This document shows positions 1 through 9,774 of a stretch of 64,000 nucleotides of DNA, one piece after another (the first letter of the stretch is position 1; each line of letters starts with the position of its first letter). The stretch is from Methylobacterium sp. J-026 (GTDB lineage: Bacteria > Pseudomonadota > Alphaproteobacteria > Rhizobiales > Beijerinckiaceae). The position numbers and the translations under genes are program-made. The notes below the pieces were generated by a model. That model worked only from the letters and a program-made list of their open reading frames with translations, was not told where the DNA came from and ran no database searches. The stretch is from NCBI RefSeq assembly GCF_022829585.1, contig NZ_JAKSYC010000284.1:1-64000 (forward strand), in the 5' to 3' direction.

Positions 1-29
1 CTCACCTCTCCCGCCTCACTCCGTTCGGC

Positions 30-55
30 ACCCTCCCCCGCAAAGGGGGGAGGGT
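30..55. repeat. GC-rich intergenic hairpin
   Basis: A C-rich arm (about 30-39) is followed by a short GCAAA loop and a G-rich complementary arm (45-55). It lies just beyond the stop codon of sufD. Very similar hairpins with a GCAA loop lie between sufB and sufC (about 2317-2340) and, in shorter form, near 6666-6683. This looks like a family of small dispersed palindromes. It could also act in 3'-end formation of the suf transcript, but no T-run follows it. Confidence 0.5.
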
Positions 56-64
56 CGAGTGTAG

Positions 65-1387
65 TCAGCCCCGCGCTTTCAGCCAGGCCTCGATCTCGCC
101 GATCAGCGCCGCGCGGGCGCCCTCGTGCGTGACCGCCTCCACCGCCTCGCCCACGAAGGCCTGAACCAGCAGACTCTCGGCGATGGGGCGCGGCAGGCCG
201 CGGGCCATCAGGTAAAACAGCAGATCCTCGTCCGGCGTGCCGCAGGTGGCGCCATGGCCGCAGGCGACGTCGTCGGCGAAGATCTCCAGCTCCGGCTTAT
301 TCATCATCTGCCCCTCGTCGGTGAGGAGGAGGCAGTCGGACTTCATCTTGCCGTCGGTCTTCTGGGCGACCTGCCGGACGATGATCTTGCCCTGGAACAC
401 GCCGGTGGCGTCGCCGTCGATCACCGTCTTGAACTGCTCGCGCCCGATACCGCCGACGGCGGCGTGATCAGCCAGCAGCGTCGAATCGGCGAGCTGACCC
501 TTGCGCAGCATGGCGGCGCCATTGACCACGACGTTCGTGTCCGCGCCCGAGACCAGAACGTAGATCTGGTGGCGCGACAGCACCGCCCCGGTCACGAGGT
601 TGACCGTCTCGACCCGGCCCTCGGCCTCGACCTTGAGCGACAGGGTCGAGAGCGCCACGGTGGCATCCCCCTCGATGTTCAGGCGGGTGTGCCGGAATGC
701 GGCCTTGGGGCCGACGACCACGTCGAGGGCGTCGTTCGGCTGGCAGGTGAGGCCGTCCGGACCCTCATGGCTCTCGAGCAGGCTGAACTCCGCGCCCTCG
801 CCGAGATTCACGAGCACGCGGGTCGCGGTCGAGAACGGTCTGTCGCCGGTCCCGACGAAGCGGAGATGGATCGGCTGCGCCGGCTTCGCACCGGGGGCGA
901 CCGTGATCAGCGCCCCGTCCGCCAGGAAGGCGGTGTTGAGCTGATAGATCGGGTTGTCCCGGGCCTGGGTCACCGGCCCGAGCAGCTTCAGCGCGGCGTC
1001 ACCCGAAGTCATGGCCTCGGTGAGCGGAACGACCGTGACGCCCTCGGGGACCCGGTCGAGATCGGACAGCTCGCGGACGAGGTGACCGTTCACGAAGGTG
1101 AGGCGCGCCGCCTCGATCCCGGCAAAGCCCTTGCCGCGCCCGACGGCCACCCTGGCGGCGTCGAGGCTCGGCGCCTCTGAGGGCGGCGCGGCCTCGGAGA
1201 TCGCGGCACGCAGGTCGGTGTACTTGAACGCCTCGACCCGGCGGCTCGGCAGGCCGGTCGCCTCGAAGAAGCGGAACGCCTCCTCGCGGCTGATCGCCGC
1301 CTCGCTGGCGAAACTCTGCCGGGCGGTCTCGAACAGCTTCGACAGGCCGGCCTCGGCGGGGGAGCGGAGGTTGGTGACGTCGGCCAT
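65..1387 (-). CDS. sufD: Fe-S cluster assembly scaffold subunit SufD
   Basis: A 440-residue protein of the SufB/SufD family. In known systems SufD pairs with SufB and the SufC ATPase to form the SufBC2D scaffold that builds Fe-S clusters in the cytoplasm. The C-terminal half has the family's beta-helix core, with runs such as SDCLLLTDEGQMMNKPELEI and CGHGATCG near residues 350-390. The N-terminal half is less conserved, as usual for SufD. The ATG lies 3 bases after the sufC stop, so the two are co-transcribed and probably translationally coupled. It is the last suf gene visible; any sufS, sufT or sufA would lie off the left edge. Length is normal for the family. Confidence 0.95.
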   Translation of the reverse strand: MADVTNLRSPAEAGLSKLFETARQSFASEAAISREEAFRFFEATGLPSRRVEAFKYTDLRAAISEAAPPSEAPSLDAARVAVGRGKGFAGIEAARLTFVNGHLVRELSDLDRVPEGVTVVPLTEAMTSGDAALKLLGPVTQARDNPIYQLNTAFLADGALITVAPGAKPAQPIHLRFVGTGDRPFSTATRVLVNLGEGAEFSLLESHEGPDGLTCQPNDALDVVVGPKAAFRHTRLNIEGDATVALSTLSLKVEAEGRVETVNLVTGAVLSRHQIYVLVSGADTNVVVNGAAMLRKGQLADSTLLADHAAVGGIGREQFKTVIDGDATGVFQGKIIVRQVAQKTDGKMKSDCLLLTDEGQMMNKPELEIFADDVACGHGATCGTPDEDLLFYLMARGLPRPIAESLLVQAFVGEAVEAVTHEGARAALIGEIEAWLKARG

Positions 1388-1390
1388 GGC

Positions 1391-2143
1391 TCAGGCGGCC
1401 TCGCTGGTGCTGTACTCGGCGTAGCCGGACGCTTCGAGCTCAAGGGCGAGGTCCTTGCCGCCGGTCTTCACGATCCGGCCCTTCGACATGACGTGAACCA
1501 CGTCCGGCACGATGTGGTTCAGGAGCCGCTGATAGTGGGTGATGACCAAGAACGACCGGCCCTGCCCGCGCAGGGCGTTCACGCCCTCGGAGACGATGCG
1601 CAGCGCGTCGATGTCGAGGCCGGAATCGGTCTCATCGAGGACGCAGAACTTCGGCTGCAGCAGCGCCATCTGAAGAATCTCCATGCGCTTCTTCTCGCCG
1701 CCGGAGAAGCCAACGTTGAGGGCGCGCTTGAGCATGTCCTTGTTGATCTCAAGCCGGTCGGCGGCGGCGTTCACCGCGCGGATGAAGTCCGGGGTCGAGA
1801 TCTCACCCTCGCCGCGGGCGCGGCGCTGGGCGTTCAGGCAGGCCTTGAGGAAGGTCATGGTGCCGACGCCGGGGATTTCCAGCGGGTACTGGAAGGCCAG
1901 GAACACGCCGGCCGCGGCGCGCTCGTCCGGCTCTATCTCCAGCAGGTTGTGGCCGTCGAGCAGGATCTCGCCGTCGAGGACCTCATAGTCTGCCTTGCCG
2001 GCGATGACGTAGGACAGCGTCGACTTGCCCGAGCCGTTCGGGCCCATGATCGCGGCGACCTCGCCGTCCTTCACGGTGAGGTTCAGGCCGTTGAGGATGC
2101 GGTTGTCCTCGATCTGCACGACGAGGTTCTTGATTTCCAGCAT
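1391..2143 (-). CDS. sufC: Fe-S assembly ATPase SufC
   Basis: A 250-residue ABC-type ATPase that powers the SufBCD scaffold and, despite its ABC fold, is cytosolic. Visible motifs are Walker [10 protein letters not shown] (about residues 34-42), the Q-loop region [11 protein letters not shown], the ABC signature [11 protein letters not shown] (near 150) and Walker [12 protein letters not shown] (near 168-176). No membrane segments are present. It sits third in the leftward suf operon, 222 bases after sufB. That gap is unusually long for a suf operon and contains palindromes. sufD follows after 3 bases. Length and motif spacing match other SufC proteins. Confidence 0.97.
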   Translation of the reverse strand: MLEIKNLVVQIEDNRILNGLNLTVKDGEVAAIMGPNGSGKSTLSYVIAGKADYEVLDGEILLDGHNLLEIEPDERAAAGVFLAFQYPLEIPGVGTMTFLKACLNAQRRARGEGEISTPDFIRAVNAAADRLEINKDMLKRALNVGFSGGEKKRMEILQMALLQPKFCVLDETDSGLDIDALRIVSEGVNALRGQGRSFLVITHYQRLLNHIVPDVVHVMSKGRIVKTGGKDLALELEASGYAEYSTSEAA

Positions 2144-2232
2144 AGTTCGTTAGTCCTGTCTGAATTCGCTAATCGTCCCGTCCCCGAGGCCTCGACGCTC
2201 ACGCATCCTGGCGTGGTCATGCGCGACGCGCT

Positions 2233-2340
2233 CTCCTGCCCCGTGCGGGGAGGAGCCGGAGGTGGAGGTGGAGCAGAAGGCGACGCCGCGCTTTACCCGG
2301 CACCACCGCCACCCCTGCCCCTCCCCGCAAGGGGGAGGGA
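2233..2340. repeat. Paired intergenic palindromes between sufB and sufC
   Basis: Two GC-rich inverted repeats lie in the 222-base sufB-sufC gap. The first (2233-2255) pairs CTCCTGCCCC with CGGGGAGGAG around GTG. The second (about 2317-2340) pairs a C-rich and a G-rich arm around GCAA and resembles the hairpin at 30-55. Neither is followed by a T-run. They look like a small dispersed intergenic repeat. Inside an operon they could also stabilise or process the transcript, which is inference. Confidence 0.5.
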
Positions 2341-2365
2341 GGATGCACGCACCCGTTCCGAGCCC

Positions 2366-3835
<1,470 letters not shown>

Positions 3836-3904
3836 CAGCGTCTCCTGGGCATCTCCGGCGTCAAGGGCCGGGAAGCGTGTGTCGGAAAGCGGGGGGAGCG
3901 GCGC

Positions 3905-5074
3905 TTAGGCCGCCTGTCCTCGTCGTCTATATAGGGGCTGCAACACCCGTTCGAAGGCGTCGAGGAAGCATGTCACATCCTCGTCCACCGTGTTCCAGCC
4001 GAGGCTGACGCGCAGCGCCCCCCCGGCGAGGTCGGGACCGACGCCCATCGCGGCCAGCGTCGCCGAGCGTGCGACCTTGCCCGACGAGCAGGCCGAGCCC
4101 GACGACAACGCCACGCCGGCGAGGTCGAAGGCGATCAGGGCCGAGGGCGCATCGAGCCCCCGGACCGAGACGCTGAGGGTGTTGGGCAGGCGTGGGGCCC
4201 CGGCGGCGAACACCACGGCGTCGGGCGCCAGGGCCCGCACACCCGCCTCGATCCGGTCACGCAGGGCTGACAAGCGCCGGGCCTCCGGGTCGAGCGATTC
4301 GCGGGCGATCCGGGCCGCCTCGCCCATGCCGACGATGGCCGGCAGGCACTCGGTGCCACAGCGCTGCCGACGCTCCTGGCCGCCGCCGCGCAGGAAGGCG
4401 CTCTCCAGGGTGACGCCATCGGCCAGCACGAGGGCACCGACGCCCTTCGGCGCCGCGAACTTGTGGCCCGACAGGGTCAGCGCGTCGAGGCCGAGTCCCG
4501 CGATGTCGAGGGCGACCTTGCCAGCCGCCTGCACGGCATCGCTGTGGACCAGCGTCCGGCCATGCGCCTGCGCCAGGGCCGCCACATCGCTCAGCGGTTG
4601 CACGGCGCCGGTCTCGTTGTTGGCCGCGTGGACCGACAACAGTACTGTCTCGCCCGCCAGGGCGGCCAAACGCGCCTCCAGCAAGGCGAGATCGATCACG
4701 CCGTCGCCGGTGACCGGCAACTGCTCCACCGCCGCCTCCGGGAAGCGATGGCCCGCAGCCACGCAGGGATGCTCCGTCGCCGTGTGCAGGAGGCGGGTCG
4801 GGGCCGGCAGGCCGCGACCGCGCAGGGCGCCCGACAGGACCGCGTTGGCCGCTTCGGTCCCGCCGCTGGTGAAGATCACCTGCTCGGGCCGCGCGTTCAC
4901 CAGGGCCGCGACCTGGGCGCGGGCGGCCTCCAGGGCGGCCCGGGCCGCACGGCCCTCCGCGTGGATCGACGAGGGATTACCCGGAAGCATCAAGGCGCGC
5001 GCCACCGCGTCCGCGACGGCCGGGCGGACCGGGGCGGTGGCGTTGTAGTCGAGATAGGCGCGTGCCCGGCTCAT
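3905..5074 (-). CDS. Cysteine desulfurase, NifS/IscS family, suf-linked
   Basis: A 389-residue PLP enzyme that converts cysteine to alanine and hands the persulfide to the Suf scaffold. The PLP lysine is in SGHKFAAPKG, the cofactor-binding TEHPC and DAVQAAGK motifs are present, and the active-site cysteine is in the SSGSACSSGK loop. The ATG at 5074 was chosen because MSRARAYLDYNATAP matches the usual N-terminus; a start at 5110 would add an atypical leader. It heads the leftward suf operon. In many alphaproteobacteria this gene is called iscS or sufS2 and follows an iscR-type regulator, but no regulator gene is present here. The promoter lies in the gap shared with the hydrolase. Confidence 0.92.
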   Translation of the reverse strand: MSRARAYLDYNATAPVRPAVADAVARALMLPGNPSSIHAEGRAARAALEAARAQVAALVNARPEQVIFTSGGTEAANAVLSGALRGRGLPAPTRLLHTATEHPCVAAGHRFPEAAVEQLPVTGDGVIDLALLEARLAALAGETVLLSVHAANNETGAVQPLSDVAALAQAHGRTLVHSDAVQAAGKVALDIAGLGLDALTLSGHKFAAPKGVGALVLADGVTLESAFLRGGGQERRQRCGTECLPAIVGMGEAARIARESLDPEARRLSALRDRIEAGVRALAPDAVVFAAGAPRLPNTLSVSVRGLDAPSALIAFDLAGVALSSGSACSSGKVARSATLAAMGVGPDLAGGALRVSLGWNTVDEDVTCFLDAFERVLQPLYRRRGQAA

Positions 5075-5220
5075 CCGCGTTCCGTTTTGCCCATCGCCGC
5101 CACGCGTCACAATTCCTTGCCCGCGCGCCGGTTCGGCGTGCTAAGGCGCGCCGACAGAAAGAGATCCCACCGACCAGCCCGGGTCAGTGCGGCAGCCGGT
5201 GCGAACCACCGAACCGCCTT

Positions 5221-5256
5221 TTTAGAACTGTTCCAATCGACTAGAACTGTTCTAAG
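5221..5256. promoter_or_regulatory. Two tandem ICE/Irr-like palindromes
   Basis: Two near-identical dyads lie in the divergent promoter. TTTAGAACTGTTCCAA is at 5221-5236. CTAGAACTGTTCTAAG at 5241-5256 contains the perfect palindrome TAGAAC-T-GTTCTA. Their centres (5229 and 5248) are 19 bases apart, close to two helical turns, so both would sit on one DNA face. They resemble the ICE box (TTTAGAA-N3-TTCTAAA) bound by Irr, the haem-sensing Fur-family regulator of rhizobia and relatives. Control of suf genes by Irr is known in that group. Binding here is inferred, and either or both flanking operons could respond. Confidence 0.7.
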
Positions 5257-5339
5257 AGTGCTTTTATGGTGCGCACGCGACGAGTCAAGGCTGCCGCGCC
5301 GACCGCCGGGCGTGCGATCTCGAGAGTGAGAGACGAGCG

Positions 5340-5996
5340 ATGCCCGAAGTCATCTTCACCGGTCCGGCCGGCCGCCTGGAAGGCCGTTACCAAGCCCCCA
5401 AGAAGCGCGGCGCACCGATCGCCATCATCCTGCACCCGCACCCCCAGTTCGGGGGTACGATGAACAATCAGATTGTGTACAACCTTTTTTACACCTTCGC
5501 CAATCGCGGCTTTGCAGCCCTGCGTTTCAATTTCCGCGGGGTTGGGCGGAGCCAGGGCGCGTTCGACCACGGCTCGGGCGAGCTGTCCGACGCCGCGGCG
5601 GCCCTCGATTGGGTGCAGTCGGTCAATCCTGAGGCGAAGTCCTGCTGGATCGCCGGCGTGTCCTTCGGCTCTTGGATCGGCATGCAGTTGCTGATGCGCC
5701 GGCCCGAGATCGAGGGCTTCATCTCGATCGCCGCCATGGCGAACCGCTACGACTTCACCTTCCTGGCCCCGTGCCCGTCATCCGGCCTGTTCGTGCACGG
5801 TTCGGAGGACCGGGTCGCCCCCGCCCGGGAGGTCATGCCGGTGATCGAGAAGGTGAAGACCCAGAAGGGCGTCATCATCGAGCACCAGATGGTCGAGGGT
5901 GCCAACCACTTCTTCGACGGCAAGGTCGAGGAGCTCACCCAGACGGTGGACACCTACCTCGACAAGCGCCTGGGCAAGCGCGAGGAGGCGGCCTGA
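5340..5996 (+). CDS. Alpha/beta hydrolase beside suf operon
   Basis: A 218-residue cytosolic alpha/beta hydrolase. The oxyanion-type HPHPQFGGTMNN motif is near residue 33, the nucleophile elbow GVSFGS near 108-113, the probable acid in HGSEDRVAP and the catalytic histidine in EGANHFF near the C-terminus. The substrate is unknown. Relatives of this size are often annotated simply as hydrolases and are frequently found next to Fe-S assembly genes in alphaproteobacteria. It is divergent from the cysteine desulfurase and shares the 265-base promoter region with the ICE-like palindromes, so iron-linked expression is possible. The ATG at 5340 gives the expected beta-strand-first N-terminus. Confidence 0.85.
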   Translation: MPEVIFTGPAGRLEGRYQAPKKRGAPIAIILHPHPQFGGTMNNQIVYNLFYTFANRGFAALRFNFRGVGRSQGAFDHGSGELSDAAAALDWVQSVNPEAKSCWIAGVSFGSWIGMQLLMRRPEIEGFISIAAMANRYDFTFLAPCPSSGLFVHGSEDRVAPAREVMPVIEKVKTQKGVIIEHQMVEGANHFFDGKVEELTQTVDTYLDKRLGKREEAA

Positions 5997-6084
5997 CGCA
6001 GCGCGGCCCCCGCGCCTTGACGGGGTGAGCCCCGGAGGAATACGGCGCGGGCTTCGGAATTCACGGCACACCTCCGCAGGCCTG

Positions 6085-6471
6085 ATGTCAGAAAGCCCGT
6101 CCGACCAACCCGTGGTGCTCCTCGTGGAGGATGACGGACTGCTGCTGATGGAAGCCGCGGACACCCTGGCGGATGCCGGCTTCACCGTGGTGGAGGCGAG
6201 CCATGCGGACAAGGCGCTCAAGGTCCTGGAGAACCGCGACGATGTCGGCGTCCTGATGACGGATGTCGACATGCCGCAGGGTTCGATGGACGGTTTCGCC
6301 CTCGCCCGCCTGGTGGCGCATCGCTGGCCGTCGATCCCCGTGCTGGTGGTCTCGGGGATGGGCACACCCGGCCCGAACGACATGCCGGAGGGGGCCCGCT
6401 TCATCCCGAAGCCCTACGAGCCGACGACCCTGGTCCGCACCCTGCGCGCCTTCATCCAGCGGGCGGCCTGA
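6085..6471 (+). CDS. Single-domain response regulator (CheY-like receiver)
   Basis: A 128-residue protein made only of a receiver domain. The acidic pair is at D16-D17 in VLLVEDD, the phospho-acceptor is D60 in LMTDVDMP, and the conserved lysine is in FIPKPYEP near residue 110. There is no DNA-binding or enzymatic output domain, so it probably acts by protein contact, as the FixJ/CpdR/CheY-like stand-alone receivers of alphaproteobacteria do. The ATG at 6085 (MSESPSDQPV) was chosen because the reading frame upstream overlaps the hydrolase gene and has no receiver-like sequence. No histidine kinase is nearby, so the partner is unknown. Confidence 0.88.
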   Translation: MSESPSDQPVVLLVEDDGLLLMEAADTLADAGFTVVEASHADKALKVLENRDDVGVLMTDVDMPQGSMDGFALARLVAHRWPSIPVLVVSGMGTPGPNDMPEGARFIPKPYEPTTLVRTLRAFIQRAA

Positions 6472-6665
6472 CGCCCGATCCACGTGGGCGGACGAGGGAT
6501 CCGGGCGGTGACCCCCCGGCCGAGAGCCGTGACCGACACCGGCCGACAGGACTGTTTCGCCTTATCGGACTAGGGGTCACGAAAATCTCCGGGACCGCCC
6601 TCGCCCGCAGGGGGATTCGGCTCGGACCGTCGCCGTGATCCGGCGGAGCTCTGCGAGCATCGTAG

Positions 6666-6683
6666 CCCCTCCCGCGGGGGAGG
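6666..6683. repeat. Short GC-rich palindrome
   Basis: CCCCTCCCGCGGGGGAGG forms a compact inverted repeat just beyond the thiolase stop codon, in the 223-base gap after the response regulator. It resembles the hairpins at 30-55 and 2317-2340 in base content. It may be a dispersed repeat or a weak 3'-end structure for the convergent genes. The rest of that gap shows nothing recognisable. Confidence 0.35.
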
Positions 6684-6694
6684 AAGGACGCTTG

Positions 6695-7864
6695 TCAGCG
6701 CCGGCGTTCCAGAATGGACACGTAATTGGCCACCGCCGCGCCGCCCATGTTGAAGATCCCGGCGAGTTCGGCGCCGGGCACCTGCATTTCGCCGGCCACG
6801 CCCATGAGCTGCAGGCAGGCCATTACATGCATCGACACGCCGGTGGCGCCCACCGGATGGCCCTTCGCCTTCAGGCCGCCGGACGGGTTGATCGGCAGCC
6901 GGCCGCCTTTCTCGGCCAGCCCCTCGCGCACCACGCGGTACCCCTCGCCTGGGGCCGCGAGACCCATTGCCTCGTACTCGATCAGCTCGGCGATGGTGAA
7001 GCAGTCGTGGGTCTCCACGAAGGACAGGTCGTCGTTGCCGATCCCGGCTTCGGCCCGCGCCTTCTCCCAGGCGAGCCGTGCGCCCTTGAATTCCGTCGGA
7101 TCGCGGCGGGACAGGGGCAGGATGTCGTTGACGTGGGCGCGGGCGCGGAAGCCGATCGCCCGCTCCAGCCCCTCGGCGGTCTCGGCATCCGCCACCACGA
7201 GGGCCGCCGCCCCGTCAGAGATCAGCGAGCAGTCGGTACGCCGGAGCGGTGCCGCCACGTAGGGATTCTTCTCCGAGACCCGATTGCAGAACTCGAAGCC
7301 AAGATCTTTTCGCAATTGCGCGTAGGGGTTGCCGACGCCGTTGCGGTGGTTCTTGGCGGCGATCCGGGCCAGCTCCGCGCTGCGGTCGCCGTAGCGCTGG
7401 AAGTAGCCCGCCGCGATCCGCCCGAACACGCCCGCGAAGCCGCCCTCGATCTCGGCCTCCTCCTTCCGGTAGGAGGCGCCGAGCAGGATATCGCCGGTCT
7501 CGGCCACGGTCTTGGCCGTCATCTTCTCGGCGCCGATTACCAGGGCGACGCGGCCCCGGCCGCTGTCGACGAAGTCGAGGGCCGCGTAGAGTGCCGCCGA
7601 CCCGGTGGCGCAGGCGTTCTCCAGATGGGTCGCGGGGGCGTGGGCGAGGCCCGGCCGGTTCACCGCCACCAGCGACCCCTCGAAACCCTGCTTCGAGAAG
7701 CCGGTGTTCATCGAGCCCACATAGATCCCGTCGACCTGCGCATCGTCGATCCCGGCATGGGCCAACGCCTCGCCCGAGACCCGGGCGATCAAGCCCTCGA
7801 CATCCGGCTCCTCGAGCTTGCCGAAGGGGGTGTGGGCCCAGCCCACGATGCAGGCGCGCGTCAT
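6695..7864 (-). CDS. Thiolase-fold acetyl-CoA acetyltransferase (SCP2-type)
   Basis: A 389-residue thiolase-superfamily protein. The nucleophilic cysteine is C85 in ENACATGSAAL, THDCFTIAE supplies a conserved histidine, and the C-terminal GGLKAKGHPVGATG loop carries the second catalytic histidine. The organisation matches the SCP2/SCPx-like acetyl-CoA acetyltransferases rather than PhaA or FadA, because the C-terminal CxG loop is replaced by NMGGAAVAN. Such enzymes are linked to fatty-acyl or steroid-like side-chain metabolism, but the substrate cannot be told here. It follows the IlvD/Edd gene on the same strand after 66 bases and may be co-transcribed. No DUF35 (OB-fold) partner is adjacent. 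Confidence 0.85.
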   Translation of the reverse strand: MTRACIVGWAHTPFGKLEEPDVEGLIARVSGEALAHAGIDDAQVDGIYVGSMNTGFSKQGFEGSLVAVNRPGLAHAPATHLENACATGSAALYAALDFVDSGRGRVALVIGAEKMTAKTVAETGDILLGASYRKEEAEIEGGFAGVFGRIAAGYFQRYGDRSAELARIAAKNHRNGVGNPYAQLRKDLGFEFCNRVSEKNPYVAAPLRRTDCSLISDGAAALVVADAETAEGLERAIGFRARAHVNDILPLSRRDPTEFKGARLAWEKARAEAGIGNDDLSFVETHDCFTIAELIEYEAMGLAAPGEGYRVVREGLAEKGGRLPINPSGGLKAKGHPVGATGVSMHVMACLQLMGVAGEMQVPGAELAGIFNMGGAAVANYVSILERRR

Positions 7865-7930
7865 CCGGTTCCCTCCCGAACTCTCGTCCGGACGATGGCC
7901 CCGGCGCGCCCGGCGATCAAGCCAGGTGGT

Positions 7931-9649
7931 TCAGCCCTCGCGCCCCTCCCCCATCAGGAAGTCGAAGTCGCAGCCCTCGGGGGCCTGGGTGACGGTGCGC
8001 CGGTAGAGCGCCTTGTAGCCCCGGGTCGGGGCCGGCGGCGGCGTGTGGCCGGCGAGCCGCCGCGCGATCTCCTCGGGATCGACCAGCAGGTCGATCCGCT
8101 TCTCGCGGATCGACAGCCGGATCCGGTCGCCGTCGCGCACCGCGGCCAGCGGCCCACCAATGGCGGATTCGGGGGCGATGTGCAGCACGATCGACCCGAA
8201 GGCCGTGCCGGACATCCGGGCGTCGGAGATGCGGACCATGTCCTTCACCCCCGCCCGGGCGAGTTTCTTGGGGATCGGCAGGTAGCCCGCCTCCGGCATC
8301 CCGGCCGCGTGCGGGCCGGCATTCTGAAGCACCAGCACGTCGTTCGGGCCCACGTCGAGGTCGGAATCGTCGATCCGCCGGCTCAGGTCCTCCAGGCCGG
8401 TGAACACCACCGCCCGCCCTTCCGATTCGAACAGCTCCGGCGTTGCGGCGGCGCGTTTGAAGATCGCGCCCTCGGGGGCGAGGTTGCCGGTGAGCGCGAC
8501 CAGCCCACCCAGCGGTGAGACCGGGTTGTCGAAGGGGCGGATCACCGCGCGGTCGACCCAGCCGGCGGGCTCGTCCAGGCGCTCGGCCAGCGTCCGGCCC
8601 TCCACGTCCACGGTGTCGAGGTGGAGGAGCGGGCGCAATTCGCGCAGCAGCGCACCCATCCCGCCGGCCGCGTGGAAATCCTCCATGTAGCCCTCGCCCA
8701 CCGGCTTCAGGTCGACCAGCACCGGCGTCGCGTCGGAGATCTCGTTGAAGCGCGCATAGGGGATGCGGATGCCAAGCCGTCCGGCGATCGCCGTCAGGTG
8801 GACGATGGCATTGGTCGAACCTGAGACCGCCATCAGCACCCGGATGGCGTTCTCCACCGACTTGCGGGTGATGACCTGCGCGGGCGCGATCTTCGACTGG
8901 ATCAGGCGGACCGCCGCGCGGCCGGTCTCCTCGGCGGCCACCAGCCGGTCGGAATGCACCGCAGGGATCGCGGCCGTGCCGGGCAGCGACATGCCGAGCG
9001 CCTCCGCGATGCACGCCATGGTGGAGGCCGTGCCCATCACCGCGCAGGTGCCGGCGGTGACCGAGAGCCGTCCCTCGACCTCGGCGATCTCCTCCGCATC
9101 GACGGTTCCAGCCCGGTACTTTGCCCAGAAGCCCCGGCAATCCGTGCAGGCGCCGAGCCGCTGGCCCCGGTGGCGGCCGGTCGACATCGGCCCGGTCACG
9201 AGCTGGATCGCCGGGAGCCCCGCCGAGGCCGCACCCATGAGCTGGGCCGGCACGGTCTTGTCGCAGCCGCCGATCAGCACGACTGCATCCATCGGCTGGG
9301 CCTGGATCATCTCCTCCGTGTCCATGGCCATCAGGTTGCGGTACATCATGCTGGTCGGGTTGAGGAAAACCTCGCCGAGCGACACGGTCGGGAACGGCCG
9401 CGGCAGGGCGCCGGCGGCCAGGACTCCGCGGGAGACCGCCTCCACCAGCTCGGGCATGCCGCGATGGCAATTGTTGAAGCCCGACGGCGTCATGGCGATG
9501 CCGACCACCGGCTTGTCCAGCAGCCCCGGCGAGATGCCCATGGAGCGGGCGAAGGAGCGGCGCAGATAGCGGGCGAAGTCGCGGTCGCCGTAATTGGTCA
9601 GCCCGCGGTCGAGCCCGTGCGGTTCGGCGTGTCCTGGGTCATCGCTCAT
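7931..9649 (-). CDS. IlvD/Edd-family dehydratase (sugar-acid or dihydroxy-acid)
   Basis: A 572-residue Fe-S dehydratase. Cluster-type cysteines are visible in NNCHRG (C61), GGCDKT (C129) and the GTCAVMGTAS segment, and the phosphate/Mg-binding DKT motif is intact. The sequence around RLGACTDCRGFWAKYRAG resembles the sugar-acid dehydratase branch (L-arabonate and related) more than the IlvD of branched-chain amino-acid synthesis. That assignment is inference, so no symbol is given. The ATG at 9649 (MSDDPGHAEP) is preferred over an upstream start at 9709, which would overlap the 29-codon gene at 9685-9774. It would dehydrate 2,3-dihydroxy acids to 2-keto acids in the cytoplasm. Confidence 0.88.
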   Translation of the reverse strand: MSDDPGHAEPHGLDRGLTNYGDRDFARYLRRSFARSMGISPGLLDKPVVGIAMTPSGFNNCHRGMPELVEAVSRGVLAAGALPRPFPTVSLGEVFLNPTSMMYRNLMAMDTEEMIQAQPMDAVVLIGGCDKTVPAQLMGAASAGLPAIQLVTGPMSTGRHRGQRLGACTDCRGFWAKYRAGTVDAEEIAEVEGRLSVTAGTCAVMGTASTMACIAEALGMSLPGTAAIPAVHSDRLVAAEETGRAAVRLIQSKIAPAQVITRKSVENAIRVLMAVSGSTNAIVHLTAIAGRLGIRIPYARFNEISDATPVLVDLKPVGEGYMEDFHAAGGMGALLRELRPLLHLDTVDVEGRTLAERLDEPAGWVDRAVIRPFDNPVSPLGGLVALTGNLAPEGAIFKRAAATPELFESEGRAVVFTGLEDLSRRIDDSDLDVGPNDVLVLQNAGPHAAGMPEAGYLPIPKKLARAGVKDMVRISDARMSGTAFGSIVLHIAPESAIGGPLAAVRDGDRIRLSIREKRIDLLVDPEEIARRLAGHTPPPAPTRGYKALYRRTVTQAPEGCDFDFLMGEGREG

Positions 9650-9684
9650 GCCATCGATCCCTGACTCGTGAGCTTGCGCCGGCC

Positions 9685-9774
9685 TCAGCGCAGGTGGAAG
9701 GCGATCCACCCGACCCCGGCGAGCACCGCAGCGGTCAGCAACCCCTGGGCGATAACGCGATAGCGGATTCTCAC
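9685..9774 (-). CDS. 29-residue single-span membrane peptide, coupled to nudK-like gene
   Basis: A short frame starts with GTG at 9774, overlapping the TGA of the Nudix gene (GTGA arrangement), and stops at 9685. It encodes a basic N-terminus (MRIRYRVIAQ), a hydrophobic run (GLLTAAVLAGVGWIAFHL) and a final Arg. This is one predicted inner-membrane helix with a positive-inside start. The start/stop overlap is typical of translational coupling. The next gene, the dehydratase, begins 35 bases later. No family is recognised, and many such peptides are lineage-specific. Chance is possible at this length. Confidence 0.5.
   Translation of the reverse strand: MRIRYRVIAQGLLTAAVLAGVGWIAFHLR

Noticed and set aside
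5266-5463. A small Arg-rich frame starting between the ICE-like boxes and the hydrolase
   Set aside because: It overlaps the hydrolase start in another frame and has no sequence features of a regulator such as IscR.
6635-8518. A 627-codon open frame on the plus strand
   Set aside because: Antisense to the thiolase and dehydratase genes; codon composition only reflects high GC.
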